Origin: UBA2031 sp037189985
Lineage (GTDB): Bacteria > Pseudomonadota > Gammaproteobacteria > Pseudomonadales > Moraxellaceae
Assembly: GCA_037189985.1 (NCBI GenBank)
Contig: JBBCJX010000011.1
Span: 107,420-171,419 of the forward strand
Length of the DNA stretch: 64,000 nt
Reading direction: 5' to 3'
In this document: piece after piece, positions 50,163 through 59,264 of the stretch
Layout of the letters: every line of letters starts with the position of its first letter
Numbering within the stretch: the first letter of the stretch is position 1
Notes under the pieces: generated by a model
Databases searched by the model: none
What the model was told of the DNA's origin: nothing
Seen by the model: the letters and a program-made list of their open reading frames with translations, nothing else
Translations under genes and position numbers: made by a program

Positions 50163-51170
50163 TCAACGGCTGCGGTAATTCAGACGGTCGTCGTTGCGCA
50201 GGCTGGCGGGAGGCCAGTTTTCCAGACGCATACCGAGCGAGAGGCCACGGGAGGCCAGCACGTCCTTGATTTCTGTGAGCGACTTCTTACCCAGGTTAGG
50301 GGTCTTCAGCAGCTCGACTTCGGTGCGCTGTACCAGATCACCGATGTAGTAAATGTTTTCGGCCTTGAGGCAGTTGGCGGAACGAACCGTCAGCTCAAGA
50401 TCATCAACCGGACGCAGCAGCAGGGGATCGACTTCTTCACGTGTTTCCACGACCTCGGGAGTCTTGTCCTTCTGCAGGTCAACGAAAACGGCAATCTGCT
50501 GCTGCAGGATGGTAGCTGCGCGGCGGATGGCCTCTTCCGGATCAATGGTGCCGTTGGTTTCGAGATCAATCACCAACTTGTCGAGGTTGGTGCGCTGCTC
50601 GACACGGGCGGCTTCAACCACATAGGCAACCTTGCGAACCGGGCTGAAAGAAGCATCCAGTTGCAAGCGGCCGATGGGGCGAGTCTCTTCTTCAGCGTAA
50701 CGGCCATCAGCAGGCTCGTAACCACGACCGCGCGTCACCTTCAGCTTCATCTTGAGATGGCCGTTGGCACCCAGGTTGGCAATCACGTGGCCCTTGTTGA
50801 CCAGCTCGACATTGTGCGGCAAACCGAGATCTTCTGCGGTCACAACACCGGGGCCCTTCTTGTCGAGGACCAGAAAAGCTTCGTTCTGTTCGTGCAGCTT
50901 GATGGACAGACCCTTCAGGTTGAGCAGGATTTCGATAACGTCTTCCTGCACACCTTCAATGGCGCTGTACTCGTGCTCCACGCCTTCGATTTCAACTTCA
51001 GCAACAGCAGCACCCGGCATGGAGGACAGCAGGATACGACGCAGGGCATTGCCCAGCGTATGGCCGAATCCGCGCTCCAGCGGCTCCAGCGTCACCTTTG
51101 CATGGGTGGAGCTGATAGCGGAAACCGCGATGCTACGGGGAGTCAGAAACTCGTTGACAGCATTTGACAT
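50163..51170 (-). CDS. rpoA: RNA polymerase alpha subunit
   Basis: A 335-residue protein: assembly domain about 1-235 (LEPLERGFGHTLGNALRRILL, GAAVAEVEIEGV) and C-terminal domain from about 250. The C-terminal domain has RSANCLKAENIYYIGDL, whose Arg corresponds to the UP-element contact, and GLSLGMRLENWPPASL. It scaffolds RNA polymerase and binds UP elements and activators. Standard position between rpsD and rplQ. Confidence 0.98.
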   Translation of the reverse strand: MSNAVNEFLTPRSIAVSAISSTHAKVTLEPLERGFGHTLGNALRRILLSSMPGAAVAEVEIEGVEHEYSAIEGVQEDVIEILLNLKGLSIKLHEQNEAFLVLDKKGPGVVTAEDLGLPHNVELVNKGHVIANLGANGHLKMKLKVTRGRGYEPADGRYAEEETRPIGRLQLDASFSPVRKVAYVVEAARVEQRTNLDKLVIDLETNGTIDPEEAIRRAATILQQQIAVFVDLQKDKTPEVVETREEVDPLLLRPVDDLELTVRSANCLKAENIYYIGDLVQRTEVELLKTPNLGKKSLTEIKDVLASRGLSLGMRLENWPPASLRNDDRLNYRSR

Positions 51171-51192
51171 GGGCTAAACCTCAGGCGGTCCC

Positions 51193-51816
51193 TTACTTGG
51201 AGTACAACTCAACGATCAGGTTTTCGTTGATTTCGGAAGACAGATCGGAACGCTCCGGCTTGGCCTTGAACGTACCTTCCATCTTGCTGGCATCCACTTC
51301 CAGCCATGCCGGCACCCCACGCTGTGCAGAGAGTTCGAGAGCACTCTTCACACGCAACTGGTTGCGGGACCTTTCATGCACAGTCACCACGTCACCGGGG
51401 ACAACCTGCATGGAGGCAATGTTCACACGCTTGCCGTTCAGCAGGATGGCACGATGGCTCACCAGCTGACGAGCTTCGGAACGTGTGGCGCCAAAACCCA
51501 TGCGGTAAACGACGTTGTCCAGACGACCTTCCAGAAGCTGCAGCAGGTTTTCGCCTGTAGCACCCTTGATGCGGGCAGCTTCCTTGTAATAATTGCTGAA
51601 CTGACGCTCCAGCACGCCGTACATGCGACGCACCTTCATCTTTTCACGCAGCTGTGTGCCGTAGTCAGACAGGCGGCCCTTGCGGGAAGCACCATGCTGT
51701 CCGGGGGGAACGTCAGCTTTGCACTTGCTGTCGAGGGCGCGCACGCCACTCTTCAGGAACAGATCCGTACCTTCGCGACGAGCGAGCTTGCACTTGGGAC
51801 CAATGTAACGAGCCAT
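51193..51816 (-). CDS. rpsD: 30S ribosomal protein S4
   Basis: A 207-residue ribosomal protein with an S4 RNA-binding fold (LDNVVYRMGFGATRSEARQL). The N-terminus has Cys9 and Cys32 only, so it is the zinc-free form. In E. coli S4 represses the alpha operon through its leader; the same position here makes that likely. Confidence 0.98.
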   Translation of the reverse strand: MARYIGPKCKLARREGTDLFLKSGVRALDSKCKADVPPGQHGASRKGRLSDYGTQLREKMKVRRMYGVLERQFSNYYKEAARIKGATGENLLQLLEGRLDNVVYRMGFGATRSEARQLVSHRAILLNGKRVNIASMQVVPGDVVTVHERSRNQLRVKSALELSAQRGVPAWLEVDASKMEGTFKAKPERSDLSSEINENLIVELYSK

Positions 51817-51830
51817 TCTTCAAATTCCTC

Positions 51831-52220
51831 TTACACGCGACGCTTCTTGGACGGACGGCAGCCATTGTGCGGAATCGGCGTGATATCGGTGATGCTGTTG
51901 ATCTTGTAACCCACGGCATTCAGTGCACGCACGGCAGACTCACGGCCAGGGCCGGGACCCTTCACCAGCACATCCAGATTCTTGAGGCCGTATTCCTGGG
52001 CTGCCTTGCCAGCCACTTCCGCAGCCACCTGGGCAGCAAAGGGAGTGGACTTGCGCGAGCCGCGGAAACCCTGGCCACCCGAGGTAGCCCAGGACAGGGC
52101 ATTACCCTGACGATCCGTGATGGTCACGATGGTGTTGTTGAATGAGGCGTGAATGTGCGCAATACCTTCGGCAACCTGACGGGTTACCTTCTTGCGGCCA
52201 CGATTTGTGTCTTTAGCCAT
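51831..52220 (-). CDS. rpsK: 30S ribosomal protein S11
   Basis: A 129-residue ribosomal protein. HASFNNTIVTITDRQGNALSW and GPGPGRESAVRALNAVG are the S11 signature areas; the end SKKRRV is standard. Alpha operon member between rpsM and rpsD. Confidence 0.98.
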   Translation of the reverse strand: MAKDTNRGRKKVTRQVAEGIAHIHASFNNTIVTITDRQGNALSWATSGGQGFRGSRKSTPFAAQVAAEVAGKAAQEYGLKNLDVLVKGPGPGRESAVRALNAVGYKINSITDITPIPHNGCRPSKKRRV

Positions 52221-52238
52221 GGTTCTCTAGCGTCCGAT

Positions 52239-52595
52239 TTATTTCTTGATGGCCTTGCGCGGACCCTTGCGGGTACGGGCATTGGTCTTGGTGCGCTGAC
52301 CGTGCACAGGCAAGCCACGACGGTGACGAAGACCGCGGTAGCAGCCCAGATCCATCAGGCGCTTGATATTCATGGAAACTTCACGACGGAGGTCACCCTC
52401 TGTCGGGACCTTGGCCACTTCGGCACGCACCTGGTCGAGCTGCGCATCGGAGAGGTCCTTGATCTTGGTGGTCGGGGCAATGCCGACGGTTTCCAGAATC
52501 TTGGCAGACGTGGTCCGTCCCACACCAAAGATGTAGGTCAACGAAATCACGGCATGCTTGTTGTCAGGGATGTTAACGCCGGCTATACGAGCCAT
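52239..52595 (-). CDS. rpsM: 30S ribosomal protein S13
   Basis: A 118-residue ribosomal protein. It opens MARIAGVNIPDNKHAVISL and contains GLRHRRGLPVHGQRTKTNAR. First gene of the alpha operon, with a clear promoter 92 bp upstream. Confidence 0.98.
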   Translation of the reverse strand: MARIAGVNIPDNKHAVISLTYIFGVGRTTSAKILETVGIAPTTKIKDLSDAQLDQVRAEVAKVPTEGDLRREVSMNIKRLMDLGCYRGLRHRRGLPVHGQRTKTNARTRKGPRKAIKK

Positions 52596-52686
52596 TCACA
52601 CTCACTCCACTTATAAACCGTTGCTGCTGCTGGACTTTCAAGGATCTGGCCAAGTCGCCTGACGGACATGCCGCGAAAGGCGCGAG

Positions 52687-52715
52687 AGTCTACTCGCCAA
52701 CCCCCTGAAAATCAA
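52687..52715 (-). promoter_or_regulatory. Sigma70 promoter of the alpha (rpsM) operon
   Basis: On the minus strand: TTGATT (52715-52710), exactly 17 bp, then TAGACT (52692-52687). It lies between rpmJ and rpsM, so the leader of about 85 nt may hold the S4 control structure. Confidence 0.8.
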
Positions 52716-52730
52716 CAACCTGCCGGGGAC

Positions 52731-52847
52731 TTAGCCCTGGCGCTGTTTGTGTCGGGGTTCCGCGCTACAAATGACGCGGATGCTGCCGTTGCGCCGTACG
52801 ATCTTGCAGCTGGCGCAGATCTTCTTGACAGAAGCCTGAACTTTCAT
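52731..52847 (-). CDS. rpmJ: 50S ribosomal protein L36
   Basis: A 38-residue ribosomal protein starting MKVQASVKKICASCK and ending EPRHKQRQG. Zinc-binding residues are Cys11, Cys14, Cys27 and His33, so this is the zinc form. It lies between secY and the alpha promoter. infA is absent at this site. Confidence 0.97.
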   Translation of the reverse strand: MKVQASVKKICASCKIVRRNGSIRVICSAEPRHKQRQG

Positions 52848-52915
52848 GATGCACCTACTCTTTTTCAGAAACCCACATACATGAGGGTCTCCCCTCACCT
52901 GCCCTTCGGGCATCC

Positions 52916-54280
52916 TTAACGAATCAGACCGCCCGAGCCGTAGCCCTTGAGATTGGCCTTCTTCATCAGCGACTCGTACTGATGCGACATCATGTGCGAC
53001 TGAACCTGCGACATGAAGTCCATCACCACCACCACCACGATCAGCAGGGATGTCCCGCCAAGGTGGAATGGCACATTGAACGCAACCTGCAGAATCATCG
53101 GGAACAAACACACGATGGTGATGTACATGGAGCCTATCAGCGTCAACCGCCCCATCACCGAGTCCACATAACGTGCAGTCTGGTCACCGGGACGGATACC
53201 TGGAATATAGGCACCCGATTTCTTCAGGTTTTCCGCTACGTCCTTGGGGTTGAACATCAACGCCGTATAGAAGTAGCAGAAGAAAATGATCAGCAAGGCA
53301 AACAGCAACAGGTAAAGCGGCTGGCCGGGGGACAGAGTCAGAGACATGTCCTGCAGCAGACGCTGGAACCAGTTAGGGTTGGCTGCCTGGCCAAACCATT
53401 GCCCCAGCGATGCCGGGAACAGCAGGAGCGAACTGGCGAAAATCGCCGGGATCACACCCGCCATGTTGATCTTCAAAGGCAGATGACTCTGTTGTGCCGC
53501 ATAGAGCCGGCGGCCCTGCTGACGCTGCGCATAGTTCACGGTGATACGGCGTTGACCACGCTCCATGAACACAACAGCAGCCACCACAACCACGGCCAGA
53601 ACCAGCAGCACCAGCAGGCCCAGCATGTTCATTTCACCCTGGCGGGCAGACTCCAGCGACATGCCGATGGCACTCGGGATACCTGCCACGATGCCGGCAA
53701 AAATGATCATCGAGATGCCATTGCCGACACCACGCTCGGTGATCTGCTCACCCAGCCACATCAGGAACACCGTGCCGGCAACCAGACTGGTCACGGCCGG
53801 CACATAGAATGCAAGGCCGCCACCCAAGGTAATACCTTGACCGACAAGGCCGACACACATGCCTATTGCCTGCACCAGACCCAGAACCACGGTGCCGTAG
53901 CGCGTGTACTGGTTGATCTTGCGGCGACCAGCCTCACCCTCTTTCTTCAGCGCCTCCAGCGAAGGCACAACCGCCGCCATCAACTGCATGATGATGGAGG
54001 CAGAAATGTAGGGCATGATGCCCAGCGCCAGGATGGACATGCGCTCGAGGGCACCACCTGAGAACATGTTGAACAGGCTCAGGATGGTGTCTTTGTTCTG
54101 CTCGAACAGTTGCGCCAGACGCTCGGGATTGATGCCCGGCACCGGAATGTGCGCGCCCAGGCGAAACACCACCAAGGCCAGCAACAGAAAACCGATACGA
54201 CGCCAGAGATCGGACATGCCTTTCTGCATGCCCGGGCTCTGCAGCATCTCGCGCGCCTGTTGCGTACGGGTGTTCGCCAT
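52916..54280 (-). CDS. secY: Preprotein translocase subunit SecY
   Basis: A 454-residue channel subunit of the Sec translocon, with ten membrane helices and the N-terminal segment DLWRRIGFLLLALVVFRLG. Landmarks include GIMPYISASIIMQLM and the C-terminal cytosolic loop ESLMKKANLKGYG. Standard spc operon position between rplO and rpmJ. Confidence 0.98.
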   Translation of the reverse strand: MANTRTQQAREMLQSPGMQKGMSDLWRRIGFLLLALVVFRLGAHIPVPGINPERLAQLFEQNKDTILSLFNMFSGGALERMSILALGIMPYISASIIMQLMAAVVPSLEALKKEGEAGRRKINQYTRYGTVVLGLVQAIGMCVGLVGQGITLGGGLAFYVPAVTSLVAGTVFLMWLGEQITERGVGNGISMIIFAGIVAGIPSAIGMSLESARQGEMNMLGLLVLLVLAVVVVAAVVFMERGQRRITVNYAQRQQGRRLYAAQQSHLPLKINMAGVIPAIFASSLLLFPASLGQWFGQAANPNWFQRLLQDMSLTLSPGQPLYLLLFALLIIFFCYFYTALMFNPKDVAENLKKSGAYIPGIRPGDQTARYVDSVMGRLTLIGSMYITIVCLFPMILQVAFNVPFHLGGTSLLIVVVVVMDFMSQVQSHMMSHQYESLMKKANLKGYGSGGLIR

Positions 54281-54285
54281 CAGGC

Positions 54286-54720
54286 TTATTCCTCGACCTT
54301 GCCGCCGGCAGCTTCAATCGCTGCACGTGCGCCCTTGGTCACCTTCAGACCCTTGATGGTCAGGGCGCGACTCACTTCACCCGAAAGGATGATGCGGGCA
54401 GTGGTCTTGTCCTTGCGCACAACGTTGGCGGCCTTCAGGGTTTCCAGGGAAACCACGTCACCATCCACATAGGCGATTTCAGAAAGACGAACTTCGGCAA
54501 CCTTCAGACTGGCCAGGTTGGTGAAGCCGAACTTGGGCAGACGGCGATACAGGGGCATCTGGCCGCCTTCGAAGCCGGGGCGAACCTTGCCCTTGCCGCG
54601 CGAAGTCTGACCCTTTACGCCACCACCACCGGTCTTGCCAAGGCCGGAACCGATACCACGGCCCGGGCGGCGTGCTGCTTTCTTGGAGCCATCAGCAGGG
54701 CTCAGCTCATTCAATTTCAT
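54286..54720 (-). CDS. rplO: 50S ribosomal protein L15
   Basis: A 144-residue ribosomal protein: GRGIGSGLGKTGGGGVKGQTSR (by ends) at about 22-42 and GFEGGQMPLYRRLPKFGF are diagnostic. Spc operon, 5 bp before secY. Confidence 0.98.
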   Translation of the reverse strand: MKLNELSPADGSKKAARRPGRGIGSGLGKTGGGGVKGQTSRGKGKVRPGFEGGQMPLYRRLPKFGFTNLASLKVAEVRLSEIAYVDGDVVSLETLKAANVVRKDKTTARIILSGEVSRALTIKGLKVTKGARAAIEAAGGKVEE

Positions 54721-54725
54721 GGCTG

Positions 54726-54908
54726 TTAACCTTCCACCTTAACGAGGTAATAAACCTTGTTGATCATGCCGCGGTTGGACGGTGTATCAATCACTTCAAC
54801 AGAATGACCGATACGGCGCAGACCCAGACCCTTCAGGCAGAGCTTGTGGTTCTTGAGCTTGTGCGCACTGGAGCGCACTTGCGTAACTTTGATTGTCTTG
54901 GCGGACAT
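54726..54908 (-). CDS. rpmD: 50S ribosomal protein L30
   Basis: A 60-residue ribosomal protein with VTQVRSSAHKLKNHKLCLKGLGL (by ends) and RGMINKVYYLVKVEG. Spc operon between rpsE and rplO. Confidence 0.97.
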   Translation of the reverse strand: MSAKTIKVTQVRSSAHKLKNHKLCLKGLGLRRIGHSVEVIDTPSNRGMINKVYYLVKVEG

Positions 54909-54911
54909 GTC

Positions 54912-55418
54912 TTACCCCAGAATCTCTTCAACGGTCTTGCCGCGCTTGGCAGCAACCTGTTCCGGCGAAGTCATGATCGCCAGACCGTTGAACGTGGCAT
55001 GCACCACGTTGTTGGCATTGGTGGAGCCGTAGCACTTGGCCAGCACGTTGTGCACGCCGGCAACTTCCAGCACGGCACGCATGGCACCGCCGGCAATGAC
55101 ACCCGTACCTTCGGAGGCAGGCTGCATGTACACACGCGAGGCGCCGTGCTGGCCCGTCACCGGGTGCTGCAGCGTGCTGCCATTGAGGTCAATCTGGATC
55201 ATGTTGCGGCGGGCAGCTTCCAGCGCCTTCTGGATGGCAGCCGGCACTTCACGTGCCTTGCCACGACCGAAGCCCACGCGGCCCTTGCCATCACCCACCA
55301 CAGTCAGTGCAGTGAAGGAGAAAATGCGGCCGCCTTTCACAACCTTGGCAACACGGTTGACCTTGACCAGCTTCTCGACCAGGCCTTCGCCCTGCTGCTG
55401 TTGTTCAATTTTCGCCAT
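54912..55418 (-). CDS. rpsE: 30S ribosomal protein S5
   Basis: A 168-residue ribosomal protein: double-stranded RNA-binding N-terminal part with GRIFSFTALTVVGDGKGRVG, and C-terminal GTGVIAGGAMRAVLEVAGV. Spc operon. Confidence 0.98.
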   Translation of the reverse strand: MAKIEQQQQGEGLVEKLVKVNRVAKVVKGGRIFSFTALTVVGDGKGRVGFGRGKAREVPAAIQKALEAARRNMIQIDLNGSTLQHPVTGQHGASRVYMQPASEGTGVIAGGAMRAVLEVAGVHNVLAKCYGSTNANNVVHATFNGLAIMTSPEQVAAKRGKTVEEILG

Positions 55419-55420
55419 GA

Positions 55421-55774
55421 TTAGAACTCCAGACCGGCTTCACGCGCGGCATCGGCCAGGGCCTTGATACGGCCGTGATACTTGAAACCGGAACGGTCAA
55501 ACGCAACCTTGCTCACTCCTGCAGCCTTGGCACGCTCGGCAACCAATGCTCCCACCTTCTTGGCAGCATCTGCGTTTCCGGTTGCGCCAGAGCGCAGATC
55601 GGCATCCAGCGTGGAGGCCTGGGCCAGCACCGTGGCACCATCGGCAGAAATGATCTGGGCATAGATGTGGCGCGGCGTACGGTTGACGCTGAGACGAACC
55701 ACACCCAACTCACGGATCTTCAGACGCGTGCTGCGCGCGCGGCGCAGGCGGGCTACTTTCTTTTCGTTCGACAT
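55421..55774 (-). CDS. rplR: 50S ribosomal protein L18
   Basis: A 117-residue ribosomal protein, with RLSVNRTPRHIYAQIISADG and FDRSGFKYHGRIKALADAAREAGLEF (by ends) typical of L18. Binds 5S rRNA. 2 bp before rpsE. Confidence 0.98.
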   Translation of the reverse strand: MSNEKKVARLRRARSTRLKIRELGVVRLSVNRTPRHIYAQIISADGATVLAQASTLDADLRSGATGNADAAKKVGALVAERAKAAGVSKVAFDRSGFKYHGRIKALADAAREAGLEF

Positions 55775-55785
55775 GACATCAACCC

Positions 55786-56319
55786 TTATTTCTTCTTGGC
55801 TTCCTTACGCAGGACCTTCTCGTCCGCGTAACGAACACCCTTGCCCTTGTAAGGTTCCGGCGGACGGAAGCCACGCACGTTGGCAGCAACCTGACCCAGC
55901 AACTGTTTGTCGTTGGACTTCAGGATGATTTCCGTCGGCGTCGGAGTTTCGGCAGTAACGCCTTCCGGCAGGTTGAAATCGATGGGATGGGAAAAACCCA
56001 GCGCCAGATTCAGAACCTTGCCCTTGGCAGCAGCCTTGTAACCCACACCAATCAGCTGGAGCTTGCGCTCGAAACCGGCAGAAGCACCGATCACGAGATT
56101 GTTCAGCAGCGCACGCGCAGTACCGGTCTGCATCCAGCCATCCTGCGTGGTTTCACGCGGGCTCAGCTTGATTTCGCCAGCTTCGGTCTTGACTTCAACC
56201 AAGCCATGGACAGTCATGCCGAGCGTGCCTTTGGCACCCTTGACCTGCACATCCTGGCCATTAACCGTAATTTCAACACCCTTGGGCAGGGTGATAGGAG
56301 CCTTCGCAACACGGGACAT
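55786..56319 (-). CDS. rplF: 50S ribosomal protein L6
   Basis: A 177-residue ribosomal protein made of two similar halves. MSRVAKAPITLPKGVEI opens it and the C-terminal RPPEPYKGKGVRYADEKV is the L6 signature. Spc operon. Confidence 0.98.
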   Translation of the reverse strand: MSRVAKAPITLPKGVEITVNGQDVQVKGAKGTLGMTVHGLVEVKTEAGEIKLSPRETTQDGWMQTGTARALLNNLVIGASAGFERKLQLIGVGYKAAAKGKVLNLALGFSHPIDFNLPEGVTAETPTPTEIILKSNDKQLLGQVAANVRGFRPPEPYKGKGVRYADEKVLRKEAKKK

Positions 56320-56330
56320 CTTCGTTCTCC

Positions 56331-56723
56331 TTAGGAAACGAGAGCGATCACTTCACCGCCCACGCCAGCTGCACGAGCGGCGCGATCAGTCAGGATGCCC
56401 TTGTTGGTGGAGACGATCAGGATACCAAGGCCCTGCTTGACCTTTGGCAGCTCGGATGCGCCCTTGTAAATACGCAGACCGGGACGGCTCACGCGCTTGA
56501 TCTCTTCGATCACGGGCTTGCCTTCGTAGTACTTGAGACCGATGTTCAGCTGTGCCTTTTTGTCGCCATCGACTTCTGCGGTAGCAATGTAACCCTCATC
56601 AAGCAGCAGCTTGGCAATTGCCAGCTTCAGCTTGGAGGAAGGCATGGACACGGCAGACTTGTTCGCTTGCTGTGCATTGCGGATGCGCGTCAGCATATCA
56701 GCGACAGTATCTTGCATGCTCAT
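56331..56723 (-). CDS. rpsH: 30S ribosomal protein S8
   Basis: A 130-residue ribosomal protein: MQDTVADMLTRIRNAQ, and C-terminal GILIVSTNKGILTDRAAR. In E. coli S8 is the repressor of the spc operon, acting at the rplE region; the same gene order makes this plausible here. Confidence 0.98.
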   Translation of the reverse strand: MSMQDTVADMLTRIRNAQQANKSAVSMPSSKLKLAIAKLLLDEGYIATAEVDGDKKAQLNIGLKYYEGKPVIEEIKRVSRPGLRIYKGASELPKVKQGLGILIVSTNKGILTDRAARAAGVGGEVIALVS

Positions 56724-56751
56724 TTATGACTTCTCCTGATTACCAGCCGGA

Positions 56752-57057
56752 TTACCAGCTGGCCTTGACAACACCTGGCACATCACCACGCATCACGGCA
56801 TCACGCAGCTTGTTGCGGCTAAGGCCGAACTTGCGGAAATAACCGTGGGGGCGGCCTGTCAGCCCGCAACGATTACGCTGGCGGACAGGGCTGGCATCAC
56901 GCGGCAGGCTCTGCAGCTTGAGCTGTGCAGCCCAGCGCTCTTCTTCGCTCGCCTTGGGGTTCTTGATGGTCGCCTTCAGATCAGCGCGCAGCTTGGCGTA
57001 TTTCACGACCAGCTTGGTACGCTTCTCTTCACGGTTGATCATGCTCTTCTTAGCCAT
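56752..57057 (-). CDS. rpsN: 30S ribosomal protein S14 (zinc-free form)
   Basis: A 101-residue protein, the long C-minus form lacking the CxxC pairs. It ends SRNKLRDAVMRGDVPGVVKASW (by ends) and contains RNRCGLTGRPHGYFRKFGL. Spc operon. Confidence 0.98.
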   Translation of the reverse strand: MAKKSMINREEKRTKLVVKYAKLRADLKATIKNPKASEEERWAAQLKLQSLPRDASPVRQRNRCGLTGRPHGYFRKFGLSRNKLRDAVMRGDVPGVVKASW

Positions 57058-57068
57058 GGTTCACGCTC

Positions 57069-57605
57069 TCACTTGAACGGGAAGCCAAAGGCACGCAGCA
57101 GTGCGCGACCTTGGTCATCCGTAGCAGCCGTTGTGGTGATGGTGATATCCAGACCACGCAGCTTGTCGATCTTGTCGTACTCGATTTCCGGGAACACGAT
57201 CTGCTCCTTGATACCCATCGAGTAGTTGCCACGGCCGTCAAATGCCTTGGCACTGAAACCGCGGAAGTCACGGATACGCGGAATCGTGATACCGATCAGA
57301 CGATCCAGGAATTCGTACATCATGTCACCGCGCAGGGTGACCTTGCAGCCAATCGGCCAGCCTTCACGGATCTTGAAGCCGGCGATGGACTTGCGTGCAA
57401 CAGTGACAATGGGTTTCTGGCCAGCGATCAGCTGCATATCGGCCACGGCACCATCGATAAGCTTCTTATCCTGGCTGGCGCCGCCCACTCCCATATTCAG
57501 AGTAATCTTCGTGATGCGCGGAACCTGCATCACATTCTCGAGACCCAGCTCTTCCTTCAGCTTGGCTGCGATCTCGTTCTTGTAAACACTTCTCAGTCTG
57601 GCCAT
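57069..57605 (-). CDS. rplE: 50S ribosomal protein L5
   Basis: A 178-residue ribosomal protein binding 5S rRNA. It starts MARLRSVYKNEIAAKL at 57605; an upstream in-frame TTG at 57614 is unlikely. GGRGNYSMGIKEQIVFPEI-like GRGNYSMGIKEQIVFPEI is the L5 signature. Confidence 0.98.
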   Translation of the reverse strand: MARLRSVYKNEIAAKLKEELGLENVMQVPRITKITLNMGVGGASQDKKLIDGAVADMQLIAGQKPIVTVARKSIAGFKIREGWPIGCKVTLRGDMMYEFLDRLIGITIPRIRDFRGFSAKAFDGRGNYSMGIKEQIVFPEIEYDKIDKLRGLDITITTTAATDDQGRALLRAFGFPFK

Positions 57606-57617
57606 CTCAACCAACCC

Positions 57618-57935
57618 TTACTTTACGTCGACCACATCGCCACTGGACTTAAACACACGCACCTTGGCGCCGTCTTCCAGTTGCTTGTAGCCCACGCGGT
57701 CTGCCTTCTGCGTTGCCGCATTGAACAGAGCCACGTTGGAAATGTGCAGCGAAGCCTCCTGCTCGACGATACCGCCCTGGGTACCGCGATTCGGATTGGC
57801 CTTCACATGCTTCTTGACCAGATTGATGCCAGCGACAACAACCCGGCCCTCAAGAACAGTCACGACCTTGCCGCGCTTGCCCTTGTCTTTGCCAGTGATC
57901 ACGATGACTTCGTCATCACGCTTTATCTTCGACAT
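57618..57935 (-). CDS. rplX: 50S ribosomal protein L24
   Basis: A 105-residue ribosomal protein with a KOW motif (DEVIVITGKDKGKRGKVVTV) at 8-27. Spc operon between rplN and rplE. Confidence 0.98.
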   Translation of the reverse strand: MSKIKRDDEVIVITGKDKGKRGKVVTVLEGRVVVAGINLVKKHVKANPNRGTQGGIVEQEASLHISNVALFNAATQKADRVGYKQLEDGAKVRVFKSSGDVVDVK

Positions 57936-57946
57936 GTCATCGTCCC

Positions 57947-58315
57947 TCAGAGCACTTCAGGCGCCAGCGAGATGATCTTCATGAACTGCTCGTTACGCAG
58001 CTCACGAGTCACCGGCCCGAAGATACGGGTGCCGATCGGGGCCTTCTGGTTATTGAGAAGCACGGCGGCGTTGTCATCAAAGCGGATGAGGGAACCGTCA
58101 GCGCGGCGGATACCCTTGCGGGTGCGCACGACCACGGCATTCATCACGTCGCCCTTCTTTACTTTGCCGCGCGGAATCGCTTCCTTCACGGCGACCTTGA
58201 TGACGTCGCCGACAGTGGCATAACGACGATGCGATCCGCCCAGTACCTTGATGCACTGAACGCGACGCGCGCCGCTGTTGTCTGCCACTTCGAGCATCGT
58301 TTCGGTCTGAATCAT
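57947..58315 (-). CDS. rplN: 50S ribosomal protein L14
   Basis: A 122-residue ribosomal protein starting MIQTETMLEVADNSGARRV at 58315; the frame extends upstream but the family start is clear. First gene of the spc operon. VRTRKGIRRADGSLIRFDDN is diagnostic. Confidence 0.98.
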   Translation of the reverse strand: MIQTETMLEVADNSGARRVQCIKVLGGSHRRYATVGDVIKVAVKEAIPRGKVKKGDVMNAVVVRTRKGIRRADGSLIRFDDNAAVLLNNQKAPIGTRIFGPVTRELRNEQFMKIISLAPEVL

Positions 58316-58393
58316 TGCTCTTCTCCGAACCCTTGTACGCCCAGAAAAAGGGCGCAAATGCTAACTTATGAAGCCTGCCGTAGCAACCTGAAA

Positions 58394-58654
58394 TCAGGCG
58401 CCGGCGCCCTCCACCACTGCCACCAGGGTCCAGGACTTGGTCTTGGAAATCGGGCGGGTTTCAGCAATCGTCACCACGTCGCCTTCCTTGCACACGTTGT
58501 TCTCGTCGTGGGCATGGAGCTTGGTCGAACGGGTAAGGTACTTGCCATACACGGGGTGCTTTACACGGCGCTCGATCAGCACGGTGATGGACTTGTCCAT
58601 CTTGTTGCTGACCACTTTGCCGGTCACCGTGCGCTTGACATTCTGTTCGCTCAT
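58394..58654 (-). CDS. rpsQ: 30S ribosomal protein S17
   Basis: An 86-residue ribosomal protein: GKVVSNKMDKSITVLIERR and HDENNVCKEGDVVTIAETRP. Last gene of the S10 operon. Confidence 0.98.
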   Translation of the reverse strand: MSEQNVKRTVTGKVVSNKMDKSITVLIERRVKHPVYGKYLTRSTKLHAHDENNVCKEGDVVTIAETRPISKTKSWTLVAVVEGAGA

Positions 58655-58656
58655 GA

Positions 58657-58848
58657 TCAGTTACCCTGCTTCTCATTCAGTACAGTCTTGACGCGGGCGA
58701 TATCCTTGCGGACCACATCCACCTGATGGCTCTTGCCGAGCTGGCCGGTGGCCTTGGCCATACGCAGGGTGAACTGCTGGCGCTGCAGGGAATCCAGCTC
58801 CTTGCCCAGCTCTTCCACGCTTTTCTGACGCAATTCAGTCGCTTTCAT
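58657..58848 (-). CDS. rpmC: 50S ribosomal protein L29
   Basis: A 63-residue helical ribosomal protein (MKATELRQKSVEELGKEL, ending LNEKQGN). Its ATG shares one base with the rplP stop codon, so translation is coupled. Confidence 0.97.
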   Translation of the reverse strand: MKATELRQKSVEELGKELDSLQRQQFTLRMAKATGQLGKSHQVDVVRKDIARVKTVLNEKQGN

Positions 58849-59261
58849 CACATCACCGTCCGGGTCACGATTACGGTTTTCAACGGCAGCTTGGCCGCGC
58901 CAAGGGCAAAGGCTTCACGGGCCAGTTCCTCAGGCACGCCCTCGATTTCATAGAGGATCTTGCCGGGCTGGATTTCAGCCACCCAGTATTCAACGTTGCC
59001 CTTGCCGTTACCCATACGAACTTCAAGGGGCTTTTCGGTGATGGGCTTGTCCGGAAACACGCGAATCCAGATCTTTCCACCACGCTTCACGCGGCGGGTG
59101 ATGGCACGACGGGCCGCTTCGATCTGACGAGCCGTCAAACGGCCACGCTCGGTCGATTTGAGCGCAACGGCGCCAAAGGCCACCGTGCTGCCACGCAGGG
59201 CCAGACCACGGTTACGGCCCTTGTGGACCTTGCGAAATTTGGTGCGCTTAGGCTGCAGCAT
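58848..59261 (-). CDS. rplP: 50S ribosomal protein L16
   Basis: A 137-residue ribosomal protein: MLQPKRTKFRKVHKGRNRG and IWIRVFPDKPITEKPLEVRMG (by ends). S10 operon between rpsC and rpmC. Confidence 0.98.
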   Translation of the reverse strand: MLQPKRTKFRKVHKGRNRGLALRGSTVAFGAVALKSTERGRLTARQIEAARRAITRRVKRGGKIWIRVFPDKPITEKPLEVRMGNGKGNVEYWVAEIQPGKILYEIEGVPEELAREAFALGAAKLPLKTVIVTRTVM

Positions 59262-59264
59262 TTC